Positions 45,533 through 53,857 are shown, counted from the first letter of the stretch. The stretch: 64,000 bases of DNA from Flavobacterium sp. 11 (GCF_002754315.1 NZ_PEFE01000001.1:3162001-3226000); one strand, 5' to 3'. Numbers and translations: made by a program. The notes: generated by a model not told the origin, from the sequence alone.

Positions 45533-46615
45533 CTATTCCGTTTTTAATCGCAAATGAGCGATGACGTCTTTCGATTTTACAAAATCATACTTTATCTTTT
45601 CATCGTCTTTAACTTTCTGAATACCATCCAGTAAAATTTTGTCATTTTCAGTAATTCCACTGGAAACAACATACAAATCGGGGATTTCACCAGTAATAAT
45701 AATTTCCTTTGATTCCAGCACATTGTTTTTATTTACTAAAAAAACATATTTTTTATCCTGAATTTCATACGTAGCTTTTTGCGGAATTACAATAGCATTT
45801 TTAAGTGGAACATTCATTTGAACCAATCCTGTTTCTCCGTGTTTCAGTAATTTGTTTGAGTTTGGGAATCGTGCTCTGAAGGCAATATTTCCTGTTTCAT
45901 TATTAAATTCACTTTCAATAACCTCGACATTTCCTTTAAATTGAAACACTTGGTTATTAGCCAATAGCAGACCTACTTTATTAGTTGCACGATCTTTTAC
46001 ATTGCTTTGATATTCTAAGTACTCCGGTTCTGAAACATTAAAATAGGCAAACATTTGACTGTTATCTGAAAGACTGGTTAACAGTTCCCCTTCATCAATC
46101 AGACTCCCTAATTTTAAAGGAATGCGATCAATAGTTCCAGCAAATGGCGCTCTGATTTCAGTGAATGATAAATGAAGTTTAGCCAAAGCGACTTCTGCTC
46201 TTGCCTGCTCTAATTTGGCTTGAGCCAAAGACTGCTCGTTTCTGGAAACTATATTTTTGTCGGCAAGATTTTTGGCATTTTGTAATTCAATCTCAGCGCC
46301 TTTAGCTTCTGCTTGTGCTTTTAGCAATTCTGCCTGATACATTCCCGGCATAATTCTAAATAGTAGCTGACCTGCTTTTACATATTGACCTTCATCTACA
46401 TAGATATTTTGTAAATATCCTTTTTCCTGCGCTCGGATTTCAATGTTACGTACGGAACGAATTTGTGAAACATATTGTTTGGTAAACGAAGTATCAATTT
46501 TTATGGGATTGGTAACAATAAATTTTGTCTCTTCTTCTTTTTCTTCTTTTTTTGTTGTACAACTTGTTAGGCACAACAAGGCAATCAAGCCCGTGAACAC
46601 GAGTATTTTATTCAT
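45533..46615 (-). CDS. Periplasmic adaptor of the RND pump (AcrA/MexA type)
   Basis: A 360-residue membrane fusion lipoprotein with lipobox LTSC (Cys19). It has the lipoyl half-motif GYLQNIYVDEGQYVKAGQLLFRI, an alpha-hairpin of about 60 residues (YQAELLKAQAEAKGAEIEL onward), the second lipoyl half FTEIRAPFAGTIDRI, and the beta-barrel domain. It bridges the pump and the outer channel. First gene of the operon, 43 bases ahead of the pump gene. Confidence 0.93.
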   Translation of the reverse strand: MNKILVFTGLIALLCLTSCTTKKEEKEEETKFIVTNPIKIDTSFTKQYVSQIRSVRNIEIRAQEKGYLQNIYVDEGQYVKAGQLLFRIMPGMYQAELLKAQAEAKGAEIELQNAKNLADKNIVSRNEQSLAQAKLEQARAEVALAKLHLSFTEIRAPFAGTIDRIPLKLGSLIDEGELLTSLSDNSQMFAYFNVSEPEYLEYQSNVKDRATNKVGLLLANNQVFQFKGNVEVIESEFNNETGNIAFRARFPNSNKLLKHGETGLVQMNVPLKNAIVIPQKATYEIQDKKYVFLVNKNNVLESKEIIITGEIPDLYVVSSGITENDKILLDGIQKVKDDEKIKYDFVKSKDVIAHLRLKTE

Positions 46616-46782
46616 GATATAAAATGGAAATTAAGCGATTAAATACTTGGAATTGGGAATTCCTTAGACATAAAAAGTCATCAGTTTCCAAAAAATATTG
46701 GAACTGCCATACCGTAAATGAAAGCCTAAAGCGTTCATAAAGTAAGCAATCTCATAAATTTAGTAACTGATTTCAGTATTAA

Positions 46783-47178
46783 TCAAATTCTTAATACCTG
46801 CTGAATAATATAAATAGGATATGACTGGCCACAAAATGGCGCGAAGATTTTAAAATTCTTATTACAATAGTTTATGATAGACTGACAAGAAAATGTCTGA
46901 TACCAAACTTTTGAAATGCCAAATTTTTCAGTTAAATTTTTGTTTAAATTTTTGTTTTTAAGAGAATCGCTGTTGGAGCATTCCTCTTCTAGATCAAAAC
47001 CATCAGCATTAATAATTATACTGCTCGAACCAGTCTTAGCAAATTTTACTTGATTCGCTTGTACAAGTTTGGAAATTAATGAGCTGTAAATATCGCTGTC
47101 ATGCGAAGCAGCATGAACATAATTTCCTCCGCTTTGCAGATAGAAAAACAGGTATAAAAAAAATACAGTTACTCTCAT
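46783..47178 (-). CDS. Small exported protein of unknown function
   Basis: From ATG 47178 the protein has 131 residues, with a hydrophobic signal (MRVTVFFLYLFFYLQSGG) and an HAASHDSDIYSSLI segment after it. It contains five cysteines after the signal (LEEECS, FSCQ, NYCN, PFCG), which suggests disulfides in the periplasm. No family recognised. The longer ATG at 47220 adds a second hydrophobic stretch and is less likely. It could be the first gene of a transcript that continues into the efflux operon, but a 167-base gap separates them. Confidence 0.5.
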   Translation of the reverse strand: MRVTVFFLYLFFYLQSGGNYVHAASHDSDIYSSLISKLVQANQVKFAKTGSSSIIINADGFDLEEECSNSDSLKNKNLNKNLTEKFGISKVWYQTFSCQSIINYCNKNFKIFAPFCGQSYPIYIIQQVLRI

Positions 47179-47487
47179 TTGGAGGCCAAAAGTAATGAAA
47201 GTAATGAAAGAAAAAAACAATTTTAATTATGTTTAACAAGTAAAAGAAAGCGAAAACGATTGAAGTTCTTTTAAAAACAGTATTAAATGAAATCCATTGA
47301 TGAGTACATAATTCCTGCACCTCAATTGAGCCATTGCTTTCCCCAAGATTACTAAATCGCAAACATGTGATTACTTTCTTAGTAGTATTCCTTTATGATT
47401 GACTCAACTTAAAATGTTCATCGATAAACTATGAAAACCACATCTAATAAAGCAGTTCGATTGTGATCCAGTAGACTCCACAAAATC
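47179..47487. other. Intergenic region without a recognised gene
   Basis: A minus-strand frame at 47099-47362 overlaps the exported-protein gene and is not convincing. I see no RNA gene. The stretch probably holds the promoter of the small exported protein. Confidence 0.4.
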
Positions 47488-47522
47488 AAAAATCCATTTT
47501 ACAAACTGTAAAATGGATTTTT
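47488..47522. terminator. Terminator of the YeiH-like transporter gene
   Basis: A perfect 15-bp stem (47488-47502 with 47508-47522, loop AAACT), with A and T tracts at its ends so that it can work in both directions. Confidence 0.85.
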
Positions 47523-47549
47523 TTATATCTGTTTATATTAATCAAAACA

Positions 47550-48812
47550 TCATTTACCAAACAATATAAAGGCAATAATAAGTGTAATAATGATGTTGAA
47601 CAACTGTGCAATTAAGAACGCATAAAGCGGTTTTTTACTGTTTTTGCTGAACAAATCTTTAAAATTGGTTTCTAAACCAATGCTCGTAAAAGCTAAAGCA
47701 AACCAAATTCCTTGTAAATTCTTTAATCCGTCTTTGACTGCATCCCGAGCATCAGATGTGAGTAAAAAAGAAAAAAGTAATGAAGCTGCAATAAACCCGA
47801 TAACAAATTTTGGAAAACGTTCCCAAATCACTTTTAAAGTTGGTTTAGACACAGTAGCTCCATCAGATGCATTTTGAGTGTATGTCCAATAAACCGAAAT
47901 AGCAAAAGCAGCTAAACCCAATAATACATTCTGAGAAAATTTAACAATCGTACTAATTTTTAAAGCCGTTTCTCCCACCAAGGAACCCGAAGCTACTACT
48001 GCTCCAGAAGTATCAATACTACCGCCTAACCATGCCCCAGTAACTTCTTCTGGGAAATTAAAGTATTTGGCAATTATCGGCATAAAAATCATCATTGGAA
48101 TGGCAGTAACCAAAACCATCGAAATAACATACGAAAGCTTCTTTGAGTCTCCTTTAATCGCTCCTGATGTAGCAATAGCTGCCGAAACTCCACAAATGGA
48201 AACCGCACTGGATATCATCATGGTCAACTCGTCATCCACTTTTAGTTTTTTACACAACCAAAAAGCAAAATACCAAACCGATAATACGACTATCAAAGCT
48301 TGTATCAATCCCAAAGAACCTGCTTTAAGAATATCTGAAAATATGACGCTGGTCCCTAATAATACCAATCCAATTTTTACAAAAATTTCTGTAGAAAGTG
48401 CTGTTCTAAACCATTCTGGAAGCGTAAAAAAATTACCTATAGACAAACCGATAATCAAGCTGAAAATTACAGCCTCTAAATTGAGTCCTTTTATCTCGCT
48501 GTTTCCTGCAATAATCAATGCAATAACGGTTAATAAATAAACGACAGGAAAACCCAGCAAGAAGTTTTTTACTGACTTTCCAATCAAAAAAGCACCAATA
48601 CTCCCAATCGAAATAAGGTACACAAACTGCACCATAATGATTTGTAAATTCCCATAATCAAATACATCGTTGCGTAAATCCGTACCATTTGACCACTTGA
48701 ATACAGGAACCGAGGGAAGAAAAACAAAAAGGGATAACCCGATAATCAGGAAACCTAAGAGTACTACTGTCCAATCTTCATGAATTGTAAATTGCTTTGT
48801 TTTTTGTGACAT
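47550..48812 (-). CDS. YeiH/PSE family putative sulfate or sulfite exporter
   Basis: A 420-residue membrane protein with about eleven hydrophobic segments. The family pattern is seen in LGTSVIFSDILKAGSLGL, MMISSAVSICGVSAAIATSGAIKG and AWLGGSIDTSGAVVASGSLVG. The conserved VSICGVSAAIA around the middle helices is the usual hallmark. Some relatives are reported to export sulfite or to respond to sulfonate metabolism. Proximity to the sulfur-amino-acid genes at 49399 onward fits a sulfur link, but the transported ion is inference. Confidence 0.8.
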   Translation of the reverse strand: MSQKTKQFTIHEDWTVVLLGFLIIGLSLFVFLPSVPVFKWSNGTDLRNDVFDYGNLQIIMVQFVYLISIGSIGAFLIGKSVKNFLLGFPVVYLLTVIALIIAGNSEIKGLNLEAVIFSLIIGLSIGNFFTLPEWFRTALSTEIFVKIGLVLLGTSVIFSDILKAGSLGLIQALIVVLSVWYFAFWLCKKLKVDDELTMMISSAVSICGVSAAIATSGAIKGDSKKLSYVISMVLVTAIPMMIFMPIIAKYFNFPEEVTGAWLGGSIDTSGAVVASGSLVGETALKISTIVKFSQNVLLGLAAFAISVYWTYTQNASDGATVSKPTLKVIWERFPKFVIGFIAASLLFSFLLTSDARDAVKDGLKNLQGIWFALAFTSIGLETNFKDLFSKNSKKPLYAFLIAQLFNIIITLIIAFILFGK

Positions 48813-48878
48813 TCTAATAAATAGTTATTGTTTTGGTGTCAAAATACAAATTTTTTATATGTGGATACTTAAACTTCG

Positions 48879-49001
48879 TTAATTTTTGCTGTCTGCTCCA
48901 GGAATTGCCTCATTTCCAGGTCTAATTTTGCTAAACTCTACAACTCCTGTTTTATCTGCCCAGACATAAATAGTATAATTCCAATTCAACAGGAAGGAAT
49001 T
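48879..49001 (-). pseudogene. Possible remnant of a gene's 3' end
   Basis: The minus strand has 40 open codons ending in TAA at 48879-48881, with a natural-looking protein sequence YVWADKTGVVEFSKIRPGNE followed by a short tail. There is no start codon; a TGA precedes it. No family is recognised. It lies between the YeiH gene and the met leader, in otherwise non-coding DNA (48813-49176). Confidence 0.35.
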
Positions 49002-49176
49002 TCAATATTCTTATAGTTATTACTACAAATATTAAAGCTCTTAAATAACACACTCAATATCTTACCATTAAATAAAATCAGAAATAAGTAATTTCATAAA
49101 ACAATGTATTAAACACTTTGAAATAAATTTAAACACTACTATTTCTATAGAATTTATAAAATAAATCAATTTTTCC

Positions 49177-49207
49177 TTGGTGGAACAAAAAATAGTTTGC
49201 ACATTTG
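49177..49207 (+). promoter_or_regulatory. Promoter of the met leader
   Basis: TTG (49177-49179), 20 bases, then CACATTTG (49200-49207), one base from the TAnnTTTG consensus. Transcription would start about 15 bases before the leader ATG. Confidence 0.5.
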
Positions 49208-49229
49208 CCTCAACAAAAGATAAAAACAA

Positions 49230-49295
49230 ATGAAATTAATCAATTGCAATATGTGTAAAATGATGCCGGAATTTTCCGCAGCGTTTCTATTATAA
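49230..49295 (+). CDS. Met/Cys-rich leader peptide
   Basis: A 21-codon ORF starting MKLINCNMCKMM. Cys falls at codons 6 and 9 and Met at codons 8, 11 and 12, a high density for such a short peptide. It ends in TAA at 49293, inside the region that forms a candidate antiterminator. The position between a promoter and a terminator upstream of metY, plus the amino acids it counts, point to ribosome-mediated attenuation of methionine and cysteine synthesis. No other function is likely for the peptide itself. Confidence 0.7.
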   Translation: MKLINCNMCKMMPEFSAAFLL

Positions 49296-49347
49296 TTAAT
49301 TTTAAAAAGATAAATAGAACCTCTGCAAACCGCAGAGGTTTTTTTAT
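49278..49347 (+). promoter_or_regulatory. Attenuator: antiterminator and terminator before metY
   Basis: The terminator is AACCTCTGC (49318-49326) with GCAGAGGTT (49332-49340) and a T run. An alternative stem pairs GCAGCGTTTCTATT (49278-49291) with AATAGAACCTCTGC (49313-49326) at 12 of 14 positions and uses up the terminator's left arm. A ribosome stalled on the Cys/Met codons (49245-49265) leaves the antiterminator free; one that reaches the stop covers it. Confidence 0.7.
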
Positions 49348-49398
49348 ATCCATAAACAAAACAAGAAAAATACAACATAACCCTAAAAATTAACGATC

Positions 49399-50700
49399 AT
49401 GAGCATACAAAAATTTGAAACAAATGCATTACACGCAGGTCACGACGTAACAAAAAACGCAGGAACCCGAGCAGTTCCTATTTACCAAACCAGTTCTTAT
49501 GTTTTCAATAATTCAGAACATGCTGCTAATTTATTTGGCTTAGCCGAAGCTGGATTTATCTACACCCGATTAAACAATCCTACCAATGATATTTTAGAGC
49601 AACGATTAGCCGCTTTAGAAGGAGGAATCGGAGCTGTGGTTACTGCCTCAGGAACAGCAGCAATTGCAACGACTTTTCTAGTTTTATTGAAAGCCGGTGA
49701 TCACATAGTTGCGTCAAATAGTCTTTATGGCGGAACCTACAATTTATTGAAAGTGACCTTACCAAGATTAGGTATTACCACCACATTTGTAGATTCTACA
49801 GAGCCCTCAAATTTTACAAATGCTGCCCAAGAAAATACCAAAGCCTTTTTTGTAGAATCATTAGGAAATCCAAAATTAGATGTGTTGGATTTAAAAGCAA
49901 TTTCAACAGAGGCTAAGGCGTTTAAAGTCCCGTTTATTGTTGATAATACCGTTGCGTCTCCTTACCTACTCAATCCTATTGAATATGGAGCCGATATTGT
50001 AATTCATTCCCTGACAAAATACATTTCAGGAAACGGAACCTCACTTGGAGGCGTTGTTATTGATGCAGGAAATTTTGATTGGTCAAATGGAAAATTCCCT
50101 GAATTTACAGAACCTTCGGCGGGCTATCACGGGCTAATTTATCATGAAGCATTAGGCAATACGGCTTTTATTGCAAAAGTGAGAATAGAAGGCTTGCGTG
50201 ATTTTGGTGCCGCTTTGAGTCCTTTCAACGCCTTTCAGATTATTCATGGATTAGAAACTTTACCGCTTCGAATACACAGACACAGCCAAAATGCATTGGC
50301 ATTAGCTGAATGGTTAGCGCTTCAAGAAGAAGTCGCTTGGGTTAATTATCCAGGTTTAAAAACAAGTAAATATTATGATTTAGTTCAAAAATATTTACCA
50401 AAAGGACAAAGCGGTGTCGTTACTTTTGGATTAAAAGGGGGCTTTGAAGCCGCTAAAAAAGTAGCCGATGAGACTCATTTATTTTCACTTTTAGCCAATA
50501 TTGGAGATACTAAATCACTTATTATTCATCCGGCAAGCACAACTCACCAGCAATTAACCGATGAGGAACAAATTGCAACAGGAGTTTCTAAAGATTTGAT
50601 TCGACTTTCAGTTGGTTTAGAAGATATTGAAGACTTAAAAACAGATTTGAAAGTTGCTTTTGCAAGTATCAAAGAACTTCAAGAAATACAACAATACTAA
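49399..50700 (+). CDS. metY: O-acetylhomoserine sulfhydrylase
   Basis: A 433-residue PLP enzyme of the Cys/Met-metabolism family. It combines O-acetylhomoserine with sulfide to give homocysteine. Evidence: FETNALHAGHDVTKNAGTRAVPIYQTSSY at the N-terminus, the PLP lysine Lys207 in IHSLTKYISGNGTSLGG, and a length of about 430, which is typical of MetY and longer than cystathionine gamma-synthase. It is the first structural gene of the met-hom unit behind the leader attenuator. Confidence 0.93.
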   Translation: MSIQKFETNALHAGHDVTKNAGTRAVPIYQTSSYVFNNSEHAANLFGLAEAGFIYTRLNNPTNDILEQRLAALEGGIGAVVTASGTAAIATTFLVLLKAGDHIVASNSLYGGTYNLLKVTLPRLGITTTFVDSTEPSNFTNAAQENTKAFFVESLGNPKLDVLDLKAISTEAKAFKVPFIVDNTVASPYLLNPIEYGADIVIHSLTKYISGNGTSLGGVVIDAGNFDWSNGKFPEFTEPSAGYHGLIYHEALGNTAFIAKVRIEGLRDFGAALSPFNAFQIIHGLETLPLRIHRHSQNALALAEWLALQEEVAWVNYPGLKTSKYYDLVQKYLPKGQSGVVTFGLKGGFEAAKKVADETHLFSLLANIGDTKSLIIHPASTTHQQLTDEEQIATGVSKDLIRLSVGLEDIEDLKTDLKVAFASIKELQEIQQY

Positions 50701-50801
50701 TTTTTGTTTTTTGGTTGAAAAGCGTGCCTTTGGTTTGTTTTTGGTTCCAAAGGCTGCTTTTCTAAAAACAAAAAACTACTTGAATTTTAAAACAGTAAAA
50801 A

Positions 50802-51803
50802 ATGGAAAATATAGAAAAAATAGATCTTTTTAATTTTGATTTAGAAATAGGGAAACAGAAAACATATATTTCTTTATCCTATCAAGTTTTTGGTCTGCCC
50901 ATTGGTCATGCGCCAATAGTCGTGGTGAATCATTCTTTGACAGGAAACTCAACTGTTTCCGGAAAAAACGGCTGGTGGAATGGTGTTGTGGGAGAAAACA
51001 AATCCATTGATACTAATTATTTTACCGTAATTGTTTTTAACATTCCAGGAAACGGATACGATGACCAAGTTGGGAATTTAATAGACAACTACCGTGATTT
51101 CACCGTTCGTGATATTGCCAGAATTTTTTGGGAAGGTTTATTTTATTTAAAAATAGAAACTGTTTTTACAATCATTGGTGGAAGTTTAGGTGGTGCAATT
51201 GCATGGGAAATGGCAGCTTTACAACCCGAAAGAATTGAAAATTTAATTCCAATTGCCACTGATTGGAAAGCTACTGATTGGGTAATTGCGAATGTTTTAA
51301 TACAAGATCAAATTCTCAATAACTCGGACGACCCAATTGTTGATGCACGATTGCATGCTACTTTATTGTACAGAACGCCCGAATATGTAAATCAACGATT
51401 TCAAAGAAACAAACTAGACAGTTCCTCCATTCTTCAAATCGAAAATTGGTTGCTCGGTCATGGAATTCAGTTAAAAAACAGGTATCGATTGGCGGCTTAT
51501 AAGTTGATGAATCATTTGCTAAAGACGAATGATATTACCCGCAATAGACAAGATTTTTTGGCTGTAGCCAATACCATTCAATCTAACATTCATCTCATTA
51601 CGATTGATACTGACTGTTTGTTCATCGCTGACGAAAGCCGAAAAACCTACCGTGGACTAAAAAATATAAAGCAAAATGTTTTTTACCATCAAATTCAATC
51701 TATTCATGGACATGATGCATTCTTGATAGAATTCAACCAATTAGCAGATATATTGAACCCTATTTTTTTAAATCATAAAACACAAAATTATGTCAGCGCT
51801 TAG
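50802..51803 (+). CDS. MetX-like homoserine O-acyltransferase (alpha/beta hydrolase)
   Basis: A 333-residue alpha/beta-hydrolase protein. The nucleophile elbow is GGSLGG, with VVVNHSLTGNSTVSG before it and the final SIHGHDAFLIEF block carrying the catalytic His and acidic residue. This matches the MetX group, which makes O-acetylhomoserine, the substrate of MetY. The sequence is diverged from classic MetX, so acyl donor and substrate are not certain. Its end overlaps the next gene's start by 14 bases. Confidence 0.8.
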   Translation: MENIEKIDLFNFDLEIGKQKTYISLSYQVFGLPIGHAPIVVVNHSLTGNSTVSGKNGWWNGVVGENKSIDTNYFTVIVFNIPGNGYDDQVGNLIDNYRDFTVRDIARIFWEGLFYLKIETVFTIIGGSLGGAIAWEMAALQPERIENLIPIATDWKATDWVIANVLIQDQILNNSDDPIVDARLHATLLYRTPEYVNQRFQRNKLDSSSILQIENWLLGHGIQLKNRYRLAAYKLMNHLLKTNDITRNRQDFLAVANTIQSNIHLITIDTDCLFIADESRKTYRGLKNIKQNVFYHQIQSIHGHDAFLIEFNQLADILNPIFLNHKTQNYVSA

Positions 51804-52890
51804 AATTAACATAGTTCTTTTTGGAATTGGAAACGTAGGAGGCAGTTTAATCCAACAGGTTCTGGAAAGCCAGCATTTTTTTCAGGAAAAGTATACTATC
51901 GAATTGCGTTTCCCAATCATAACCAATTCCAGTTTAGCTTTTTTTGAAAAAGAGGGTTTGGCGAATACTTGGGAAGCAAATTTTGCACAATCAGCCATTC
52001 CTTTCAGAGTCGAAGATATTATAGAATATACCACAAATCAGGGATTAGAAAATTTGATTGCCGTTGATGCAACCAATAGTCCAGAAATTATAAAATCGTA
52101 TATTTCATTGATACAAAATGGTTTTAATATAGTAGCGGCTAATAAAACGGCCAATATATTACATCATGATTTTTATACTGAAATTCGTAGAAATCTAAAA
52201 AAATTCGATAAGGACTATTTATATGAAGCAAATATTAGTGCGGGATTGCCAATTCTAAACACCATTAAAGAATTGCATTTTTCAGGGGAAAAAATCACAA
52301 AAATCAGAGGTGTATTCTCCAGTTCATTGAGTTATATCTTTAATAGATTTGGAAATGAAGACATTCCGTTTTCAAAAATAATTGAAGATGCTGAAAAATT
52401 AGGCTATACCAAAACTGATTCCCGTGAAGATCTTTCCGGAAATGCTGTAGCCGAAAAATTAGTAATTCTAGCCCGAGAAATAGAGCATAAAGCAGAATTG
52501 AAAGAGGTACAAATTATGCCTTTATTAATACCTACTCTCAATGAAACCCATACAAAGTCAGTATACAAAAACAATAAAAATTTATTAGATAAACCGTATA
52601 GAATTGCTAAACTGACTCAGAATGAGAATCATGTTTTACGATACGTTGGAGAGTTTGATATTGAAAGTGAAAAAATAGAGGTCAAATTAATTTCTGTACC
52701 TATTAATTCCGCGCTTGGTCAGTTACAAAACACTGAAAATTTAGTAGAAATTTATACTAAAACAAACAGTAAAAATCCAATTATAATCCAGGGAGCCGGA
52801 TCAGGTAAAGAGATAGCCGCCAGAACTATTCTAAAAGACATTTTGAAAATTTCTAATCATATCAAACAAAAAGAAACCATCTGGTTGTAG
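51790..52890 (+). CDS. hom: Homoserine dehydrogenase
   Basis: A 366-residue monofunctional homoserine dehydrogenase, which reduces aspartate semialdehyde to homoserine. The N-terminal Rossmann loop is LFGIGNVGGSLIQQVLE. The catalytic region NISAGLPILNTIKELHFSGEKITKIRGVFSSSLSYIFN and the following DAEKLGYTKTDSREDLSGNAVAEKLVILAR are characteristic. There is no aspartokinase fusion and no C-terminal ACT domain. It supplies the MetX/MetY pair directly upstream and, through threonine, also IlvA downstream. Confidence 0.93.
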   Translation: MSALRINIVLFGIGNVGGSLIQQVLESQHFFQEKYTIELRFPIITNSSLAFFEKEGLANTWEANFAQSAIPFRVEDIIEYTTNQGLENLIAVDATNSPEIIKSYISLIQNGFNIVAANKTANILHHDFYTEIRRNLKKFDKDYLYEANISAGLPILNTIKELHFSGEKITKIRGVFSSSLSYIFNRFGNEDIPFSKIIEDAEKLGYTKTDSREDLSGNAVAEKLVILAREIEHKAELKEVQIMPLLIPTLNETHTKSVYKNNKNLLDKPYRIAKLTQNENHVLRYVGEFDIESEKIEVKLISVPINSALGQLQNTENLVEIYTKTNSKNPIIIQGAGSGKEIAARTILKDILKISNHIKQKETIWL

Positions 52891-53076
52891 TTTGATTATT
52901 GTTTATCGCCCAAAGACGCTATAGTGATTTGTTACATTGATTTTAATCTTTCCTGTCTTATTGATATCAATCTGTTATCGTAATCTAAATTCTAGTTCAG
53001 TATCTACTTATTATAGTTGAAAACAAAAAAACAGTAAAGAAATAATAAATTATTATTTCGGTTTCCTAAAAATCAA

Positions 53077-53084
53077 TACATTTG
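53077..53084 (+). promoter_or_regulatory. -7 element of the ilv leader promoter
   Basis: TACATTTG, a perfect TAnnTTTG, 18 bases before the first leader ATG. A clear TTG partner is not seen; TTTCG about 16 bases upstream may serve. The 52891-53076 stretch before it has no gene. Confidence 0.5.
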
Positions 53085-53102
53085 CACCTTATCAAGAAAA
53101 AA

Positions 53103-53156
53103 ATGAAACACTTAGTTAACATCATCATTGTCATTATTATAATTATCATTCGATAA
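53103..53156 (+). CDS. Ile-rich leader peptide 1
   Basis: The 17-codon ORF reads MKHLVNIIIVIIIIIIR, with nine isoleucines, two valines and one leucine. It ends at TAA 53154. No structural protein would have this composition at this length; it is a leader peptide that senses charged tRNA-Ile (and perhaps Val/Leu). Confidence 0.85.
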   Translation: MKHLVNIIIVIIIIIIR

Positions 53157-53163
53157 TTATGGC

Positions 53164-53230
53164 GAGGTGTTATATAAATAAGTAATCAATATACAATTTA
53201 TGAAACCTCCCAAATCGGGAGGTTTTTTAT
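53164..53230 (+). promoter_or_regulatory. ilv attenuator 1
   Basis: Terminator: AACCTCCC (53204-53211) with GGGAGGTT (53217-53224) and Ts. Antiterminator: GAGGTGTTAT (53164-53173) pairs with ATGAAACCTC (53200-53209) at eight of ten positions. The two structures share the CCTC bases and are mutually exclusive. Confidence 0.75.
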
Positions 53231-53241
53231 TTTAAATATAT

Positions 53242-53298
53242 ATGAAAAATTTAGCAACAATTATTAGTATCGTAATTATCATTATTCGTTTCACATGA
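53242..53298 (+). CDS. Ile-rich leader peptide 2
   Basis: The 18-codon ORF reads MKNLATIISIVIIIIRFT, with seven isoleucines and two threonines. It starts 11 bases after the first terminator's T run and ends at TGA 53296. Its likeness to leader 1 (MK-L, Ile block, Arg near the end) suggests duplication of one attenuator. Confidence 0.85.
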   Translation: MKNLATIISIVIIIIRFT

Positions 53299-53304
53299 CG
53301 AGTC

Positions 53305-53362
53305 AGGATTCTATTCTCTAATAAAGCCTTTCTCAGTTCAAATTGAGAGAGGCTTTTTTTTT
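53305..53362 (+). promoter_or_regulatory. ilv attenuator 2
   Basis: Terminator: AGCCTTTCTCA (53325-53335) with TGAGAGAGGCT (53344-53354) and a long T run. A weaker antiterminator pairs AGGATTCTATT (53305-53315) with AATAAAGCCT (53320-53329) with a bulge. It directly precedes the IlvN-like gene. Confidence 0.7.
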
Positions 53363-53385
53363 AACTAAAAACAAACTATTCAGCA

Positions 53386-53826
53386 ATGAAACAAGAATTT
53401 ACAATAACACTTTTCAGTGAAAAACAGGAAGGATTAATCAATAAAGTGGTCCTTATTTTGACTCGAAGAAAAACAAATATAAATAGCTTCTCCGTATTTT
53501 TTTGCAAAACAGTAAATTTATATCGCTTTACAATTACGGTTATTGAAACAGAAGTAGCCGTTCAAAACATAGTGTATCAAATGGAAAAAGTCATTGAAGT
53601 TTTTAAATGTTATTTTCAGACTGAAGCTGAACTTTTTACTCATCAAATTCTACTATTTAAGTTTCCGAATTCCGATGAAAAAGAAAAACAAGTCGCATCA
53701 ATTATCAATGCCTTTCCAATTATTCAGGAAACTGATTATTGCGTTTATACCAGTAAAACGCACAAAGAAATAATCCAACAATTAGCCCCAAAAATAGCCG
53801 AATTAGACCCCATGAATTCCTTTTAA
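53386..53826 (+). CDS. IlvN-like ACT-domain protein
   Basis: A 146-residue protein with an N-terminal ACT domain (FTITLFSEKQEGLINKVVLILTRRKTNINSFSV), as in the small regulatory subunit of acetolactate synthase. It is shorter and less canonical than the usual subunit of about 170 residues. No ilvB, ilvC or ilvD gene is next to it. It may regulate a catalytic subunit encoded elsewhere, or the downstream IlvA, or be a remnant of a larger ilv operon. The leader attenuators and the 31-base gap to ilvA tie it to isoleucine synthesis. Confidence 0.7.
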   Translation: MKQEFTITLFSEKQEGLINKVVLILTRRKTNINSFSVFFCKTVNLYRFTITVIETEVAVQNIVYQMEKVIEVFKCYFQTEAELFTHQILLFKFPNSDEKEKQVASIINAFPIIQETDYCVYTSKTHKEIIQQLAPKIAELDPMNSF

Positions 53827-53857
53827 TTCCAAATTTTAAATTCCAAATACTAAAAAA

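Noticed and set aside
47099..47362. Minus-strand 87-codon ORF
   Set aside because: It overlaps the start of the small exported protein in another frame and has a phenylalanine-rich composition typical of AT-rich non-coding frames.
47440..47482. tRNA 3' end or second attachment site near CAGTTCGATTGTGATCC and GACTCCAC
   Set aside because: No T-arm or acceptor stem can be formed with upstream bases, and the match to the tmRNA end is limited to GACTCCAC.
49166..49378. Minus-strand 70-codon ORF over the met leader
   Set aside because: It is antisense to the leader and its terminator and has no protein-like pattern; the open frame is a by-product of those elements.
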